Assembly (NCBI GenBank): GCA_041674625.1 | Contig: JBAYVI010000003.1 | Span: 1-64,000 of the forward strand | Length of the DNA: 64,000 nt | DNA from: BRH-c32 sp041674625 | Lineage (GTDB): Bacteria > Bacteroidota > Ignavibacteria > Ignavibacteriales > Melioribacteraceae | Direction of reading: 5' to 3' | In this document: positions 1-9,329 of the stretch, piece after piece | Layout of the letters: each line of letters begins with the position of its first letter | Numbering within the stretch: the first letter of the stretch is position 1 | Program-made: the position numbers and the translations under genes | The notes under the pieces: generated by a model | The model's input: only the letters and a program-made list of their open reading frames with translations | Databases searched by the model: none | Told to the model about the DNA's origin: nothing

Positions 1-1
1 A

Positions 2-133
2 TTAAATGGTGAATTAACACCGGGTGTACACAAATTCAATTTTGATGCACGCAGCTTAGCTTCCGGTATCTATATTTACAATCTTACAGGTAATAATGTA
101 AATATGTCGAAGAAAATGGTATTAATGAAGTAA
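2..133 (+). CDS. T9SS-sorted secreted protein, C-terminal end only (partial)
   Basis: The window opens inside a reading frame that runs to a TAA at 131-133. The 43 visible residues read as the last two thirds of a type IX secretion C-terminal sorting domain: a turn with PGVHKFNFDA, then LASGIYIYNLT, then the terminal KKMVLMK. This pattern (G-H-x-x-x-W/F-x-A, L-x-S-G-(I/V)-Y-x-Y-x-L, K-K-M-x-L-x-K) closes exported proteins of Ignavibacteria and Bacteroidota, where the domain is cleaved at the outer membrane. The functional part of the protein lies left of the window, so its activity cannot be stated. The gene is followed 12 bases later by a clear terminator. Confidence 0.85.
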   Translation, partial: LNGELTPGVHKFNFDARSLASGIYIYNLTGNNVNMSKKMVLMK

Positions 134-145
134 TAAGATTTGAGA

Positions 146-174
146 GTGCGGCTCTTAAGCCGCACTTTTTTTTT
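146..174 (+). terminator. Rho-independent terminator
   Basis: An 8-bp GC-rich stem, GTGCGGCT (146-153) with AGCCGCAC (158-165), has a CTTA loop and is followed by nine T residues (166-174). It lies 12 bases after the stop of the T9SS protein and so ends that transcript. Confidence 0.93.
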
Positions 175-291
175 AAGTTTTTGATAGTTATTTCAAATAA
201 GTAGTAATGAAGCGATAGAAGTTTATAAGTAATTACGTGTTCTTTATCATCTGGCATTATGTTTGTAATTACTATAATGCACCCTCAAATA

Positions 292-378
292 AGAAACGGC
301 AATACGTTTCTGATAAAAGGCGGATATTAGGAAGCAGTTCTCGGCTGGGCTGCTCTTATGATTCCGCCTTTTCGCTTT
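292..378 (+). promoter_or_regulatory. structured leader / attenuator-like element before the DUF2911 gene
   Basis: Two successive hairpins are visible in the 306-base gap between the first terminator region and the DUF2911 gene. The first is AGAAACG (292-298) with CGTTTCT (305-311). The second is a perfect 10-bp stem, AAAAGGCGGA (315-324) with TCCGCCTTTT (363-372), enclosing an inner GCAG/CTGC hairpin (about 333-354) and followed by CGCTTTT. The last part resembles an intrinsic terminator 60 bases upstream of the start codon, so it may be an attenuator or the end of a short leader RNA. I do not recognise a known riboswitch consensus. The rest of the gap (175-291 and 379-425) is AT-rich and shows nothing else. 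Confidence 0.5.
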
Positions 379-439
379 TAAATCCATTGAGAACTTTTTA
401 TATTGGTTAATTGTTTATTCAGAAAAAAGGGGAATTACC

Positions 440-1288
440 ATGAAGTATTTAAAACTATTATTGATTTCATTTTTATTTGTTACAGCAGTTAATTATGCGC
501 AAATAGAATTACCGAAATTAAGTCCGAAAGCATCAGTAAGCCAAGTAATTGGTTATACTAATGTTACAGTTGAATATCATAGACCCGGAGTAAAGGGAAG
601 AAATATTTGGGGCGATCTCGTTCCATTAAATAAAGTTTGGCGCACAGGTGCTAATGATGCCACCACAATTGAATTTTCTACAGATGTGATAATTGATGGA
701 AAGAATGTACCCGCAGCCAAATACTCTCTTTTTACAATTCCGAATAATGAAACAACGATTATCTTAAATAAATTATGGAAGCAATGGGGAGCTTATGATT
801 ATAAGCAAGAAGAAGATTTGATACGCTTTAAAGTTAATCCCGAAATTGTTGATTTTTCAGAATCGCTTACATTCTCATTCACCGATTTAAGTGATAGCAG
901 TGCTACTCTTAATTTTAATTGGGAAAGAGTAAAAGTATCTTTTAAGATAAATGTGGATGTGGTAAAACAGGCAGTGGATAAAATTAAGGAGGCTACCGGA
1001 AAAGCTAAAGCTGATGAATTTAAGACATTTTCTACCTCAGCCGAATATCTTGCTGATAAAGGAATTGAATTAGATGCCGCAGCAAAATATGCCGATGCCG
1101 CTATAAGTGCTAATAACAGCTACCTAACACACTATGTAAAGGCAAAAGTCTTATTTAAACAAAATAAATTTACAGAAGCATTGAAGGAACTTGATCTTGC
1201 AAGAGATGCAGGAAGTAGTGATAAAAATTATGAGTTCTATGTCTCTCGAATTGATCTATTAGAAAAACAAGTCAAAGCTAAATTATAA
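440..1288 (+). CDS. DUF2911 domain exported protein with TPR-like tail
   Basis: The 282-residue product begins with a signal peptide (about 1-20, ending in YAQ). It continues into a DUF2911 domain (about 25-170) with the family hallmarks SVSQxIGYTxVTVEYxRPGVKGR, IWGDLVP, VWRTGANDATTIEFS and KYSLFTIP. Residues 190-280 are helical and repeat-like (alternating AKYADAA / YVKAKVLF / EALKELDLA), suggesting one or two TPR-type units. DUF2911 has no established activity; the protein should be periplasmic or outer-membrane associated. A strong purine-rich ribosome site (AGGGGA, about 427-432) precedes the ATG. The stop codon abuts the ATG of ispH, so the two are likely translationally coupled, although no functional link to isoprenoid synthesis is obvious. 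Confidence 0.85.
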   Translation: MKYLKLLLISFLFVTAVNYAQIELPKLSPKASVSQVIGYTNVTVEYHRPGVKGRNIWGDLVPLNKVWRTGANDATTIEFSTDVIIDGKNVPAAKYSLFTIPNNETTIILNKLWKQWGAYDYKQEEDLIRFKVNPEIVDFSESLTFSFTDLSDSSATLNFNWERVKVSFKINVDVVKQAVDKIKEATGKAKADEFKTFSTSAEYLADKGIELDAAAKYADAAISANNSYLTHYVKAKVLFKQNKFTEALKELDLARDAGSSDKNYEFYVSRIDLLEKQVKAKL

Positions 1289-2506
1289 ATGAAAAAGTTT
1301 GATATTCCGTTGCAATATAAAAGCTCAATAATTTCTCGTTTAAAAGAAATGAGAAGAAATGATGATCCTCGTAAGAAGGATTTTTCTCCTACGAGATTAA
1401 ATTTCGGTCCGGTGGAGTTTCTTATTGCTCGTCATTTCGGATTTTGTTACGGAGTAGAAAACGCAATTGAAATAGCTTATAAAACTTTAAACGAAAATTC
1501 CGATAAAAAAATTTATCTATTAAGCGAAATGATTCATAATCCTGCGGTCAATAAAGATCTTATTGATCGCGGAATTAGTTTTATAATGGATAACTACGGT
1601 AATCAATATATTGATTGGGACGAAATAACAAAAGACGATATAGTGATAATTCCGGCATTTGGGACTACGATCGAAATAGAAAAACTCCTTAAAGAAAAAG
1701 GTATTGATACATTAAAATATAACACTACATGCCCATTTGTAGAAAAAGTTTGGAATAGAGCAGAAGCACTTAGTAAAAAAGATTATACAATTGTAATTCA
1801 TGGAAAGTATAAGCACGAAGAAACCCGTGCTACATTTTCACATAGTGCAGAGAATAGCCCCTCTATTATTGTTAAAGATATTGAGGAAGCCGATTACTTA
1901 ACAAAATTTATGTTTTGTGAAATAACTAAAGAAGAGTTTCTGCAATTTTTTGATAAAAAATACACTGTTGGATTTGATCCGCATAAAGATTTGCAGAGAA
2001 TTGGAGTTGTCAATCAGACTACTATGCTCGCCACCGAAACAGAAGAAATCTCCGAACTTCTGCGGCAAGCAATGATTTCAAAATATGGTGAAGATAATCT
2101 TAAAGATCATTTCGCCGATACAAGGGATACACTTTGCTATGCTACGAATGATAACCAGTCTGCAACCGATTCATTGATAGAGTACCAAGCAGATTTTGCA
2201 ATTGTCGTAGGGGGATATAATAGTTCTAATACTTCACATTTGGTGGAATTGCTTGAAGAACGTTTCAAAACATATTTTATTTCAGATGCCGATAAGATTA
2301 GCGTTGACAAAATTATGCATTTCAATATGTCGATAAAAAGTGAAGTGGAAACGGTAGATTTTCTGCCTAAGAAGGATAAGGTAGTAATAGCAATTACAAG
2401 CGGAGCATCCTGCCCCGATTCAATAATAGACCAAGTGCTGATGAAGATACTCTCGTTTTATGATACAGCTCTCACTCCGAACGAAGTCTTAGATAAGCTT
2501 TCATAA
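1289..2506 (+). CDS. ispH: 4-hydroxy-3-methylbut-2-enyl diphosphate reductase
   Basis: IspH/LytB catalyses the last step of the MEP pathway, reducing HMBPP to IPP and DMAPP with a [4Fe-4S] cluster. The three cluster cysteines fit C53 (GFCYGVE), C148 (TTCPFV) and C283 (DTLCYATNDNQ), and the HxxPxxN substrate motif is present as MIHNPAVN. At 405 residues it is the long form, with about 40 extra N-terminal residues and an insertion near 190-240 relative to the roughly 315-residue enterobacterial enzyme; long forms are common in Bacteroidota and cyanobacteria. It starts immediately after the stop of the DUF2911 gene. Assignment is secure; the long form is normal for this lineage as far as I know. 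Confidence 0.96.
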   Translation: MKKFDIPLQYKSSIISRLKEMRRNDDPRKKDFSPTRLNFGPVEFLIARHFGFCYGVENAIEIAYKTLNENSDKKIYLLSEMIHNPAVNKDLIDRGISFIMDNYGNQYIDWDEITKDDIVIIPAFGTTIEIEKLLKEKGIDTLKYNTTCPFVEKVWNRAEALSKKDYTIVIHGKYKHEETRATFSHSAENSPSIIVKDIEEADYLTKFMFCEITKEEFLQFFDKKYTVGFDPHKDLQRIGVVNQTTMLATETEEISELLRQAMISKYGEDNLKDHFADTRDTLCYATNDNQSATDSLIEYQADFAIVVGGYNSSNTSHLVELLEERFKTYFISDADKISVDKIMHFNMSIKSEVETVDFLPKKDKVVIAITSGASCPDSIIDQVLMKILSFYDTALTPNEVLDKLS

Positions 2507-2510
2507 GTGT

Positions 2511-3341
2511 TTATGGGTTCGTTGACTCAATTTGCTTATTCATCTCAATGAGTGTTAGCGGGTCGATTCGCTTTTTACCCCACTGAACTCCGAGATGAAG
2601 ATGTGGTCCGGTGGAGCGTCCTGTAGTGCCAATCTCCCCTATCTTTTCACCTTTCTTTACTGTATCCCCTTCAGCTACATGCAATTTATTCAAGTGAAGA
2701 TATATGCTCGTTAGGGATTGTCCGTGATCTAATAAAACAAAATTTCCGTTATAATAAAAATCACTTTTTGCCGCTATCACCACTGCATCGCTCAATGCAT
2801 ATACCGGTGTACCTTCAGCGTTTGCAATATCAATTCCATTATGCGGAGTTTTCTTTACACCATTTAAGATTCTTTGGCTTCCGAAATTTGAAGATAGTTC
2901 GCCTTCTGCGGGAATAATAAAACCCGCAGTATATAGAGGAGTATTGATTTTTCCAACTTTTACACGAGCAAGCTTCATTTCTTTTGATTCATCACTAATT
3001 CGTTCTAATTCGTCTTTGGGTGGCTTAACATATTTAGAAGCAATGCGAAGACGTTGTATTTTATATTTTCTTTTTTCAAGAACTAATTTTTTTATGAATG
3101 CTTTTCCTTTTTTGAACTTTACTTTAAGTGTATGAGTCCCTTTAGCATCTCTATCAAAACCAAAAACGAAATAGCCTGAATTATCGAAAACAATATTTTT
3201 ATTATCCAATGTAACCGATTTAATATTATCAGATTTCCCGATCATAATAGAAGCAGGTTTTGGTTCGCCGAAAAGTTCTACTTTTTGAGCATAAAGACTC
3301 GCTGTCCATAGGGACAATAGCATAAAAAATATTTTTTTCAT
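2511..3341 (-). CDS. M23 family metallopeptidase (LytM-type), exported
   Basis: The product is a periplasmic or envelope-associated zinc peptidase of the LytM/M23 family, which cleaves peptidoglycan peptide bridges or acts as an activator of amidases. I chose the ATG at 3341 because it gives a clean signal peptide (MKKIFFMLLSLW...LYAQ); an upstream ATG at 3413 would add 24 non-signal residues and overlap the next gene. In this numbering (276 residues) the zinc ligands are H167 and D171 (HNGID) and H249 in HLHLG, with H216 (YLHL) and H247 as catalytic histidines, so the site looks intact. The N-terminal part (20-140) is probably a beta-rich domain that resembles the Ig-like prodomain of other M23 proteins. 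It is 13 bases from the TPR-barrel gene and probably co-transcribed with it. Confidence 0.92.
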   Translation of the reverse strand: MKKIFFMLLSLWTASLYAQKVELFGEPKPASIMIGKSDNIKSVTLDNKNIVFDNSGYFVFGFDRDAKGTHTLKVKFKKGKAFIKKLVLEKRKYKIQRLRIASKYVKPPKDELERISDESKEMKLARVKVGKINTPLYTAGFIIPAEGELSSNFGSQRILNGVKKTPHNGIDIANAEGTPVYALSDAVVIAAKSDFYYNGNFVLLDHGQSLTSIYLHLNKLHVAEGDTVKKGEKIGEIGTTGRSTGPHLHLGVQWGKKRIDPLTLIEMNKQIESTNP

Positions 3342-3354
3342 AGTGTTTTCTTTC

Positions 3355-6279
3355 TTAGAAGATTGACCAGTATGCGCCGAGTTGACCTGAGAAATAGCGA
3401 TAACTTGAATCATCGCGCGATGTACTCCCTGCTGCGATTCTTCCGCTCACTTGCAATTTTTCATATACCTTATACTTCACATCGAGATATCCTTGGAAAA
3501 GAATAAAATCATTCAAAGGTATATACCCTAATTTTCCGCCAATCGTTACTGTTAAATCTTTATTTTTTTCGAGATCGTTTTCAATCCACAAATTGTGGGC
3601 TTCAAAATTAGTCGGAGAATAATAATACTGCGACTTGAGTTTGTAGTTAGTATAAAGATATTCATACCCAACAATCAAGTATCTATAAAAATATTTTCCG
3701 ATTCTTAGATAAAAATCGTTTCCTTCATTACCATCAGTAACTGAAAGGTATTGAAAGGAACTCATAATTTTTAGACCATTATAGTGCTGATAATAACCTT
3801 CTAACTTATAAAGTTTTGCATATAAGCGTAGATCTATTAAATAAGGAGAATATAATACAAGCGAAGCATCAGAGCTTTGATAAAGAGCAACTATACTAAG
3901 TGTATCGGGTCTATCAAAACGTATAAAAGCATCTGCCTCTTTTCTAATGAAAGCGCCGCTCGAATTGGCAGAACCCGATCCGACACCAAGATTTAAATAT
4001 TTTGAAAGGCGAATAAAAATATGTCCTTTGAAGGTGGTGAAATCACGATTACCCACAAAATTAATTCCATTATCATAGAATGTTTGTATTATATCCGCAT
4101 TGAGAGATTCATAGTTACTTCTTAGATAAGTTTTATAAAAAGATGCCCCAATAGAGATGAAGCTTGTAAGTCCGATTTCTAATCGTGAGCCGAAATTACC
4201 AATTCTAAAACCGGTATTATCAGCATAATAGACCCCTGATGGGGCTAAGGAAACATAATTAGGAAAGGTTTCAAATAATGCAGCAAGTCCTGTGATTGGA
4301 AGCCATCCCTTTCTCATTTCAACTTGCTTTATTTGAGTAGAATCTAAATCCCAAGTTAAAAGATGATTATAAGTAGAGCGAGCTGAATCGGGTTCGTCAA
4401 CTTTTGCATACGAATCGCCAAGATAAAGATTAGCATCAAAATCCGCAGAGTCTTCCATCACTAAAGTTCTAAATTCACTAAGGGCAAGCAGGGAATCTCC
4501 CTTCATAAAATAGACTTTGGCTCGCTGCATCTTTGCATCGTAGCTATCTGTTTGAGCTAAAACTAAATTATATTGATCAATTGCAGCATTATAATCTTTA
4601 GCGCAGAAGAGCACATCGCCATATTCTTTATTAACTAAAACGTTTGGCTCTGCTTTGGATAAATATTCTTCATAATATGGAAGAGCACCGGCGCAGTCTT
4701 CATTCATTACGTATCCGCGCCCTTCTTCGAGAATCTGATATAATTTTTCTTCTTCGGCACGCATCTTCTGCCAATCAATATTCGATTGGAGCTTGCCGAC
4801 ATCTTCGTTATTCGGATCGATCTCTTTTGCCTTATTTGCATATTCCTGTGCCGCATCATAATCTCGGTCAATCAACTTAAGCGATCCCATTGATATAAGG
4901 GCTTCGAGGCTGTTGGGTCTCGCTTTCAAAGCATTTTCGAGGTAGCCTCGTGCAAGCTCAATATCTTGATTAGTCCAAACTGATATTTGTGCGCGAAAAA
5001 GTTGATAATCAATATTATTAGGATTTTCTTGAATTAAACCATCTAAGATTTCGAGTGATTTAGTAAAGTCTCTATTCCAGGCGGTTATTCGCGCATACTT
5101 GTAACGCAGAGCCGGATCTTTTTCATCAGGAAACTCTTCAAAATATTTTTCCAAATAAACTGTCGAAGTATCATAAGCTTGAAGATACTCATAATACTCA
5201 GCAATTTTTTTAAGCGATTCTTTGTCCTTAGGGTTCTGTTCTAATTTTGTTTTAAAGTAATCAATCTTTTCACGGTAAGTAGTCGTGCGGTAATTTGTAA
5301 CGTAGTCCCATTTTTCAACGTAACGAGGATCGGAAGAATTATTTAATCCGATAACTTGAAGTTGCTGATATGCTTCTTCAATTCGTTCTGCTTTTATAAG
5401 TTCGTCGACTAATTTAAATCTTGATTCCACATCTTGTGGTTTCGATCGGAGAAGTCGGTAATATTTATCAATCGGATATTCCTTCTCGAAAGCACGCGGG
5501 TCCTCCTGAGTAACATAAGCTTCACGATTAACGATATCTAAACCATCTTGTGCCTCTTTGAAAAACGGTTTGTATGTTAGTGCGGTTTCGAATGCCTTTT
5601 TTGCAATTTGGAATTTACCAAGCCATAGAGTAAAATATCCGTATCGACTTTGTAATCTCCAATCTCCCGGATAACGGTCGGTATATATTTTTAAAATCTT
5701 TTCCCCTTTTACGATGCTTCCTGTTTTCGCGAGAATTTCAGTGTAACGAATTATTTCATCAGGTGAAGCGTTGGGATCCATTGCAATATATTTATCATAC
5801 CATTCTTCAGCTTTATCCCAAAGTTCCATTTGACGATATGATTTACCAATTTCGAGATAATCGAAAGGATTGTTAGGATTAATGGCTATCTCTCTTAAAT
5901 GTCCATCAATTTTTTTGAGAAGGATTGCATAATAAACTTGCTGGGTACGTTTTAAGTTGTTTTCGTATTTGCTTTTTTTACCAGCATCGGAAATTTCTAC
6001 TGCAATAGCGCGGCGATAATCTAAAATAGCGTTAGAAAATTCAGATCTTTTTTCAAAACACTCCGCACGTAAATTATATCCATCTGATTCACGCGGACGT
6101 AAAGAGATATATTTATTAAGTTGATCAATAGCTTCTCCAAATCTCCCATTTTGCATATGATTGAGAGCATTTTTTTTAAGGTTCTCTGCTTCCTGTTTAT
6201 CTTGTGAATTAACGGAATAAGACACCAATAAAAATAGGGCGATAAATAGATAAATGAATTTTTTCACTAATGAAAACAC
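3355..6279 (-). CDS. TPR-repeat protein with C-terminal outer-membrane beta-barrel (YaiO-like)
   Basis: The 974-residue product starts with a signal peptide (about 1-25). It then carries a long array of TPR units (about 30-690), recognisable by repeated A-L-x-x-x-P and Y-x-x-A-x-x-x-Y patterns such as SLRPRESDGYNLRAECFEKRSEF. The last 280 residues are rich in aromatic beta strands (FRIGNFGSRLEIGLTSF, IFIRLSKYLNLGVGSG) and end in WSIF, the terminal aromatic typical of outer-membrane barrels. This domain order (periplasmic TPRs plus barrel) resembles YaiO-type proteins and exopolysaccharide export porins such as PgaA/BcsC. The function is therefore likely to be envelope scaffolding or glycan export, but no substrate can be named. 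It precedes the M23 peptidase in the same direction. Confidence 0.8.
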   Translation of the reverse strand: MFSLVKKFIYLFIALFLLVSYSVNSQDKQEAENLKKNALNHMQNGRFGEAIDQLNKYISLRPRESDGYNLRAECFEKRSEFSNAILDYRRAIAVEISDAGKKSKYENNLKRTQQVYYAILLKKIDGHLREIAINPNNPFDYLEIGKSYRQMELWDKAEEWYDKYIAMDPNASPDEIIRYTEILAKTGSIVKGEKILKIYTDRYPGDWRLQSRYGYFTLWLGKFQIAKKAFETALTYKPFFKEAQDGLDIVNREAYVTQEDPRAFEKEYPIDKYYRLLRSKPQDVESRFKLVDELIKAERIEEAYQQLQVIGLNNSSDPRYVEKWDYVTNYRTTTYREKIDYFKTKLEQNPKDKESLKKIAEYYEYLQAYDTSTVYLEKYFEEFPDEKDPALRYKYARITAWNRDFTKSLEILDGLIQENPNNIDYQLFRAQISVWTNQDIELARGYLENALKARPNSLEALISMGSLKLIDRDYDAAQEYANKAKEIDPNNEDVGKLQSNIDWQKMRAEEEKLYQILEEGRGYVMNEDCAGALPYYEEYLSKAEPNVLVNKEYGDVLFCAKDYNAAIDQYNLVLAQTDSYDAKMQRAKVYFMKGDSLLALSEFRTLVMEDSADFDANLYLGDSYAKVDEPDSARSTYNHLLTWDLDSTQIKQVEMRKGWLPITGLAALFETFPNYVSLAPSGVYYADNTGFRIGNFGSRLEIGLTSFISIGASFYKTYLRSNYESLNADIIQTFYDNGINFVGNRDFTTFKGHIFIRLSKYLNLGVGSGSANSSGAFIRKEADAFIRFDRPDTLSIVALYQSSDASLVLYSPYLIDLRLYAKLYKLEGYYQHYNGLKIMSSFQYLSVTDGNEGNDFYLRIGKYFYRYLIVGYEYLYTNYKLKSQYYYSPTNFEAHNLWIENDLEKNKDLTVTIGGKLGYIPLNDFILFQGYLDVKYKVYEKLQVSGRIAAGSTSRDDSSYRYFSGQLGAYWSIF

Positions 6280-6397
6280 CGGTTATTATATTCCCGCAAT
6301 TTAAAGAAAAATTTACAAAAAGGTATTGTTTATAATAAGGTAAAAAGTAATGACTAAGGTTTTGTTTGAATTATTAAAAATAAATTTGAGAAGAATT

Positions 6398-6422
6398 TAC
6401 CCCTGCTTAACAAGCAGGGGTA
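6398..6422 (-). terminator. hairpin terminator after the MBOAT gene
   Basis: An 11-bp inverted repeat, TACCCCTGCTT (6398-6408) and AAGCAGGGGTA (6412-6422), has a three-base loop and starts seven bases past the stop of the MBOAT gene. The following minus-strand sequence is AT-rich but lacks a solid T run, so termination is probable but weaker than at 146-174. Confidence 0.7.
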
Positions 6423-6428
6423 GTAGTA

Positions 6429-7898
6429 TTAAAATTGGAAGTAGATGAATGGTTGGATACCAGCAGTTTTGAATTGATATGCAATCCAGATAATTAATGT
6501 TAAGATTACTGCCTGACCATAAACCGGAGTTTCGCCTATCCAATATTCCATCTTTGCAACCCAACGGTCGGGAATATAATGAGAAAAGTAGCCAAGTATC
6601 ATTAATGAAAATACCATAGTAAATCCACCTATAAACTGAGGTAAGACTTCGGGCTTGAAATAGTTAAATATTTGATTTAGTATGTCTTTTGAAACATCAA
6701 GCGAAGATGGACGGAAAAACAACATTGATAAAGTCCAGATATGGAAAGTAATTATTACGCCAATAATTTTTAGATACCATTTTTTGGCGAAGAATTTAGG
6801 GATATTAAATAATTTTTCTAATGCTAAAGCACCACCATGAATAGCACCCCAAATAACAAAACGCCATGCTGCTCCATGCCATAATCCTCCTATTACCATT
6901 GTAAGGAGGAGATTAATATATGTCCTTACCTTACTTTTTCTATTACCACCGAGCGAAATATAAAGATAATCACGAAGCCATGTGGATAAAGAAATATGCC
7001 ATCTATGCCAAAAATCGGTTATACAGTAAGCTTTATAAGGTGCATTAAAGTTTGTCATTAATCTAAACCCGAATAGAAGTGCTATCCCAATTGCCATATC
7101 TGAATAGCCCGAAAAATCGCAATAAATCTGAAGTGAATAACCGTACATCGCAAGAAGATTCTCTACGCCGGTAAATCTTGTAGGCCATTCCATCACTCGA
7201 TCTACAAAATTGATACTTATATAATCAGCAATAACAGCCTTCTTAAGCAATCCTGCGCTAATAAGGAAAATTGCTTTTCCCATATCAGCTTTATTAATTT
7301 TTATTGACTGATGAATCTGTGGTAGAAAGTCCGATGCCCTAACGATAGGACCTGCAACTAACTGTGGGAAGAATGAAACGAAGAAAAGGAAGTCGATAAA
7401 TTTCTTCTCTGGTTCCATGTGCTTCTTATACAAATCAATTGTATAACTCATTGATTGGAATGTAAAGAATGAAACACCGACCGGAAGGAAAATATCCATA
7501 AAACTAAATTGCGGTCCACCAAGTCCCGTTACAGTATCAAGGAAGAAATTCATGTACTTAAAATAACCAAGGATTCCGAGATTCATAACCATTGAAAGCG
7601 TAAGAAGAATTCGTCTTTCAGTTTTTGACTTGGAATCATAAATCCATTTACCCGCATAGAAATCGATTACACAGCTAAAGATTAGTAAAAGGAAATAGAA
7701 GCCACTGGATTTATAATAGAAAAAGAGGGAAGCGGCAGTTAGAAAAAGAACTTGCGCTCTTCTATTATTAATAAAAATATGATAGAAGGCGATACAGGCT
7801 AGGAAGAAGAATAGAAAAAATCCGCTGTTGAATAAAAGAGGTTCCAGCGGATTATATCTAATCTGTTCCCAAAGCCGTTCAAAAAAAGCAGTATCCAT
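6429..7898 (-). CDS. MBOAT family O-acyltransferase
   Basis: This is a polytopic membrane O-acyltransferase of the AlgI/DltB type, which moves acyl groups (usually acetyl) across the membrane onto polysaccharide. The 489 residues contain about ten hydrophobic segments. The two invariant regions are present: the motif around 296-320 (DFWHRWHISLSTWLRDYLY) and the catalytic histidine H341 in GGLWHGAAW. Upstream on the same strand lie an SGNH-fold protein and a GDSL esterase. This is the usual partnership in which the MBOAT exports the acyl group and a periplasmic SGNH protein transfers or trims it. The substrate polymer is not identified in the window. It is the last gene of its transcription unit and is followed by a hairpin. 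Confidence 0.93.
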   Translation of the reverse strand: MDTAFFERLWEQIRYNPLEPLLFNSGFFLFFFLACIAFYHIFINNRRAQVLFLTAASLFFYYKSSGFYFLLLIFSCVIDFYAGKWIYDSKSKTERRILLTLSMVMNLGILGYFKYMNFFLDTVTGLGGPQFSFMDIFLPVGVSFFTFQSMSYTIDLYKKHMEPEKKFIDFLFFVSFFPQLVAGPIVRASDFLPQIHQSIKINKADMGKAIFLISAGLLKKAVIADYISINFVDRVMEWPTRFTGVENLLAMYGYSLQIYCDFSGYSDMAIGIALLFGFRLMTNFNAPYKAYCITDFWHRWHISLSTWLRDYLYISLGGNRKSKVRTYINLLLTMVIGGLWHGAAWRFVIWGAIHGGALALEKLFNIPKFFAKKWYLKIIGVIITFHIWTLSMLFFRPSSLDVSKDILNQIFNYFKPEVLPQFIGGFTMVFSLMILGYFSHYIPDRWVAKMEYWIGETPVYGQAVILTLIIWIAYQFKTAGIQPFIYFQF

Positions 7899-7934
7899 AT
7901 ACGGTCCTGTTGTTACGTTATTTAAAGAGTTTAT

Positions 7935-9305
7935 TTATCTTTTATTATATGAATCCAATAACGCATCTGTAAATAATTTAGCTACTTTAGCGGCGCCTTG
8001 ACCGTTAAAGTGAATGTAATCTTTGAAAGCCAATGGTGGATTAGCATTAACCCATTTTACCATCGAACTTTGTCCGCCCATAGCTTCAAATAAATTCCAA
8101 TAAGCTACATTCGATTGTTTTGCAATGTTTTTTTGTGCTTCAAGGAGAGAAAGAATTGCTGGATCACTTACAAAAGATGTCCCTTTTTTCATTCCTTTAT
8201 CCTGCACAGTTACCATCAAAATACCTGCACTAGGAAATGCTCTTTTAACGTGATCAACAACTTTAACCATTTCTCTTTCGTACCAACTATAATCAGTTTT
8301 TCTTGTACCGGCAATATTTAAACCAAATTCAAGAACAACTAATTTGTAATCCATGTGTTTAGAAAATTGCTTTAATAATCCTTCATCAATATTAGCTAAA
8401 TCGACCCCTGTATTACCTCTTAATGGAAGATTATCAACATATACGCCCGTTTCATTTTCCAATGATACGCCATAAAAATAAGCCTGATCTGTTTGTGTAA
8501 CTTCTATTTTTATACTTTTTGCTCTGCCGGATGGTTTTAATACTAATTCCTGTAAATCTTTTCCGGTTTTTAGAGCTACGGTTTGCTTGGCTCCACCATC
8601 AAAACTATAATTAATGGTAGATGGTTTTGCATTAGCATAATATAATTTTACAGTGCTGAAATCTTTTAGTGATCTTCTTGCTCTTGTAGTTTCGTATTGA
8701 ACCCAGGCGCCGGTAGCTTTTGGCACAAAGCATTCGCCACTCATACCAAGCGGATAGTTTTTTGGATTGCTTGAATAGAAAGCTGCTGACTCCCAATTGC
8801 TTGAGAAAGAATGTTTAGTAGTAGTTCTAAACGAAATATCCTGTGAAGTAATTCCAAGCCATCCCACTCCATTCCCACCAAATTTATCTTGCAATGCTTC
8901 TCTAACGTCAGCAGTAATTAAATCGCCCTCAATACCTGAATCGCCATAATGAGCTATTCTAACAGTTTTTGATTTAGCATTTTTTAATGCGTCAAAAAAT
9001 GGTTTTAATTGACTAACATTTCCCGAAAGTGGTTCCAATTGTCCTTGAAGAGGAGCTTCATTAAAAACTCCTATTCCTGCATAATTATAAGTGGCAGGAT
9101 ATAGCTCAAATATATTTGGGTGAAAATTGTTTTGATTGTAGTATTCATCTTCTATCGGTTCAGGTTTTAGATCAGCAAGTATATCCACTTGTCTAATTTG
9201 TAATCCCCAAAATTCGTAATCAATTTTTACGAATGAAACAATTAAAAGGAGAAAGAGTATTAAAAATCCGAGGTATAAAGGTTGTCTTACTTTGTTGTCT
9301 TCCAT
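7935..9305 (-). CDS. SGNH-fold hydrolase/acyltransferase partner, membrane-anchored
   Basis: The 456-residue protein has one N-terminal hydrophobic segment (about 11-27, LGFLILFLLLIVSFV) with no clear cleavage site, so it is probably anchored in the inner membrane facing the periplasm. SGNH motifs are visible: block I AHYGDSGIEGD, an NxxG-like LEFGLNIAG, and the catalytic pair near the C terminus in DYIHFNGQGA (DxxH). An inserted beta-sandwich-like stretch (about 190-290) is typical of the larger members. With the downstream MBOAT (36 bases away) it resembles the AlgX/AlgJ or DltD partners that complete O-acetylation of extracellular glycans. Direct transferase versus esterase activity cannot be decided from sequence. 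Confidence 0.82.
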   Translation of the reverse strand: MEDNKVRQPLYLGFLILFLLLIVSFVKIDYEFWGLQIRQVDILADLKPEPIEDEYYNQNNFHPNIFELYPATYNYAGIGVFNEAPLQGQLEPLSGNVSQLKPFFDALKNAKSKTVRIAHYGDSGIEGDLITADVREALQDKFGGNGVGWLGITSQDISFRTTTKHSFSSNWESAAFYSSNPKNYPLGMSGECFVPKATGAWVQYETTRARRSLKDFSTVKLYYANAKPSTINYSFDGGAKQTVALKTGKDLQELVLKPSGRAKSIKIEVTQTDQAYFYGVSLENETGVYVDNLPLRGNTGVDLANIDEGLLKQFSKHMDYKLVVLEFGLNIAGTRKTDYSWYEREMVKVVDHVKRAFPSAGILMVTVQDKGMKKGTSFVSDPAILSLLEAQKNIAKQSNVAYWNLFEAMGGQSSMVKWVNANPPLAFKDYIHFNGQGAAKVAKLFTDALLDSYNKR

Positions 9306-9329
9306 ATTTATCTTTCCTTGTTTTAAATC

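Noticed and set aside
2..133. Possibility that the first gene is complete and short
   Set aside because: The frame continues to the left edge and the 43 residues are the tail of a T9SS sorting domain, so the gene is truncated by the window.
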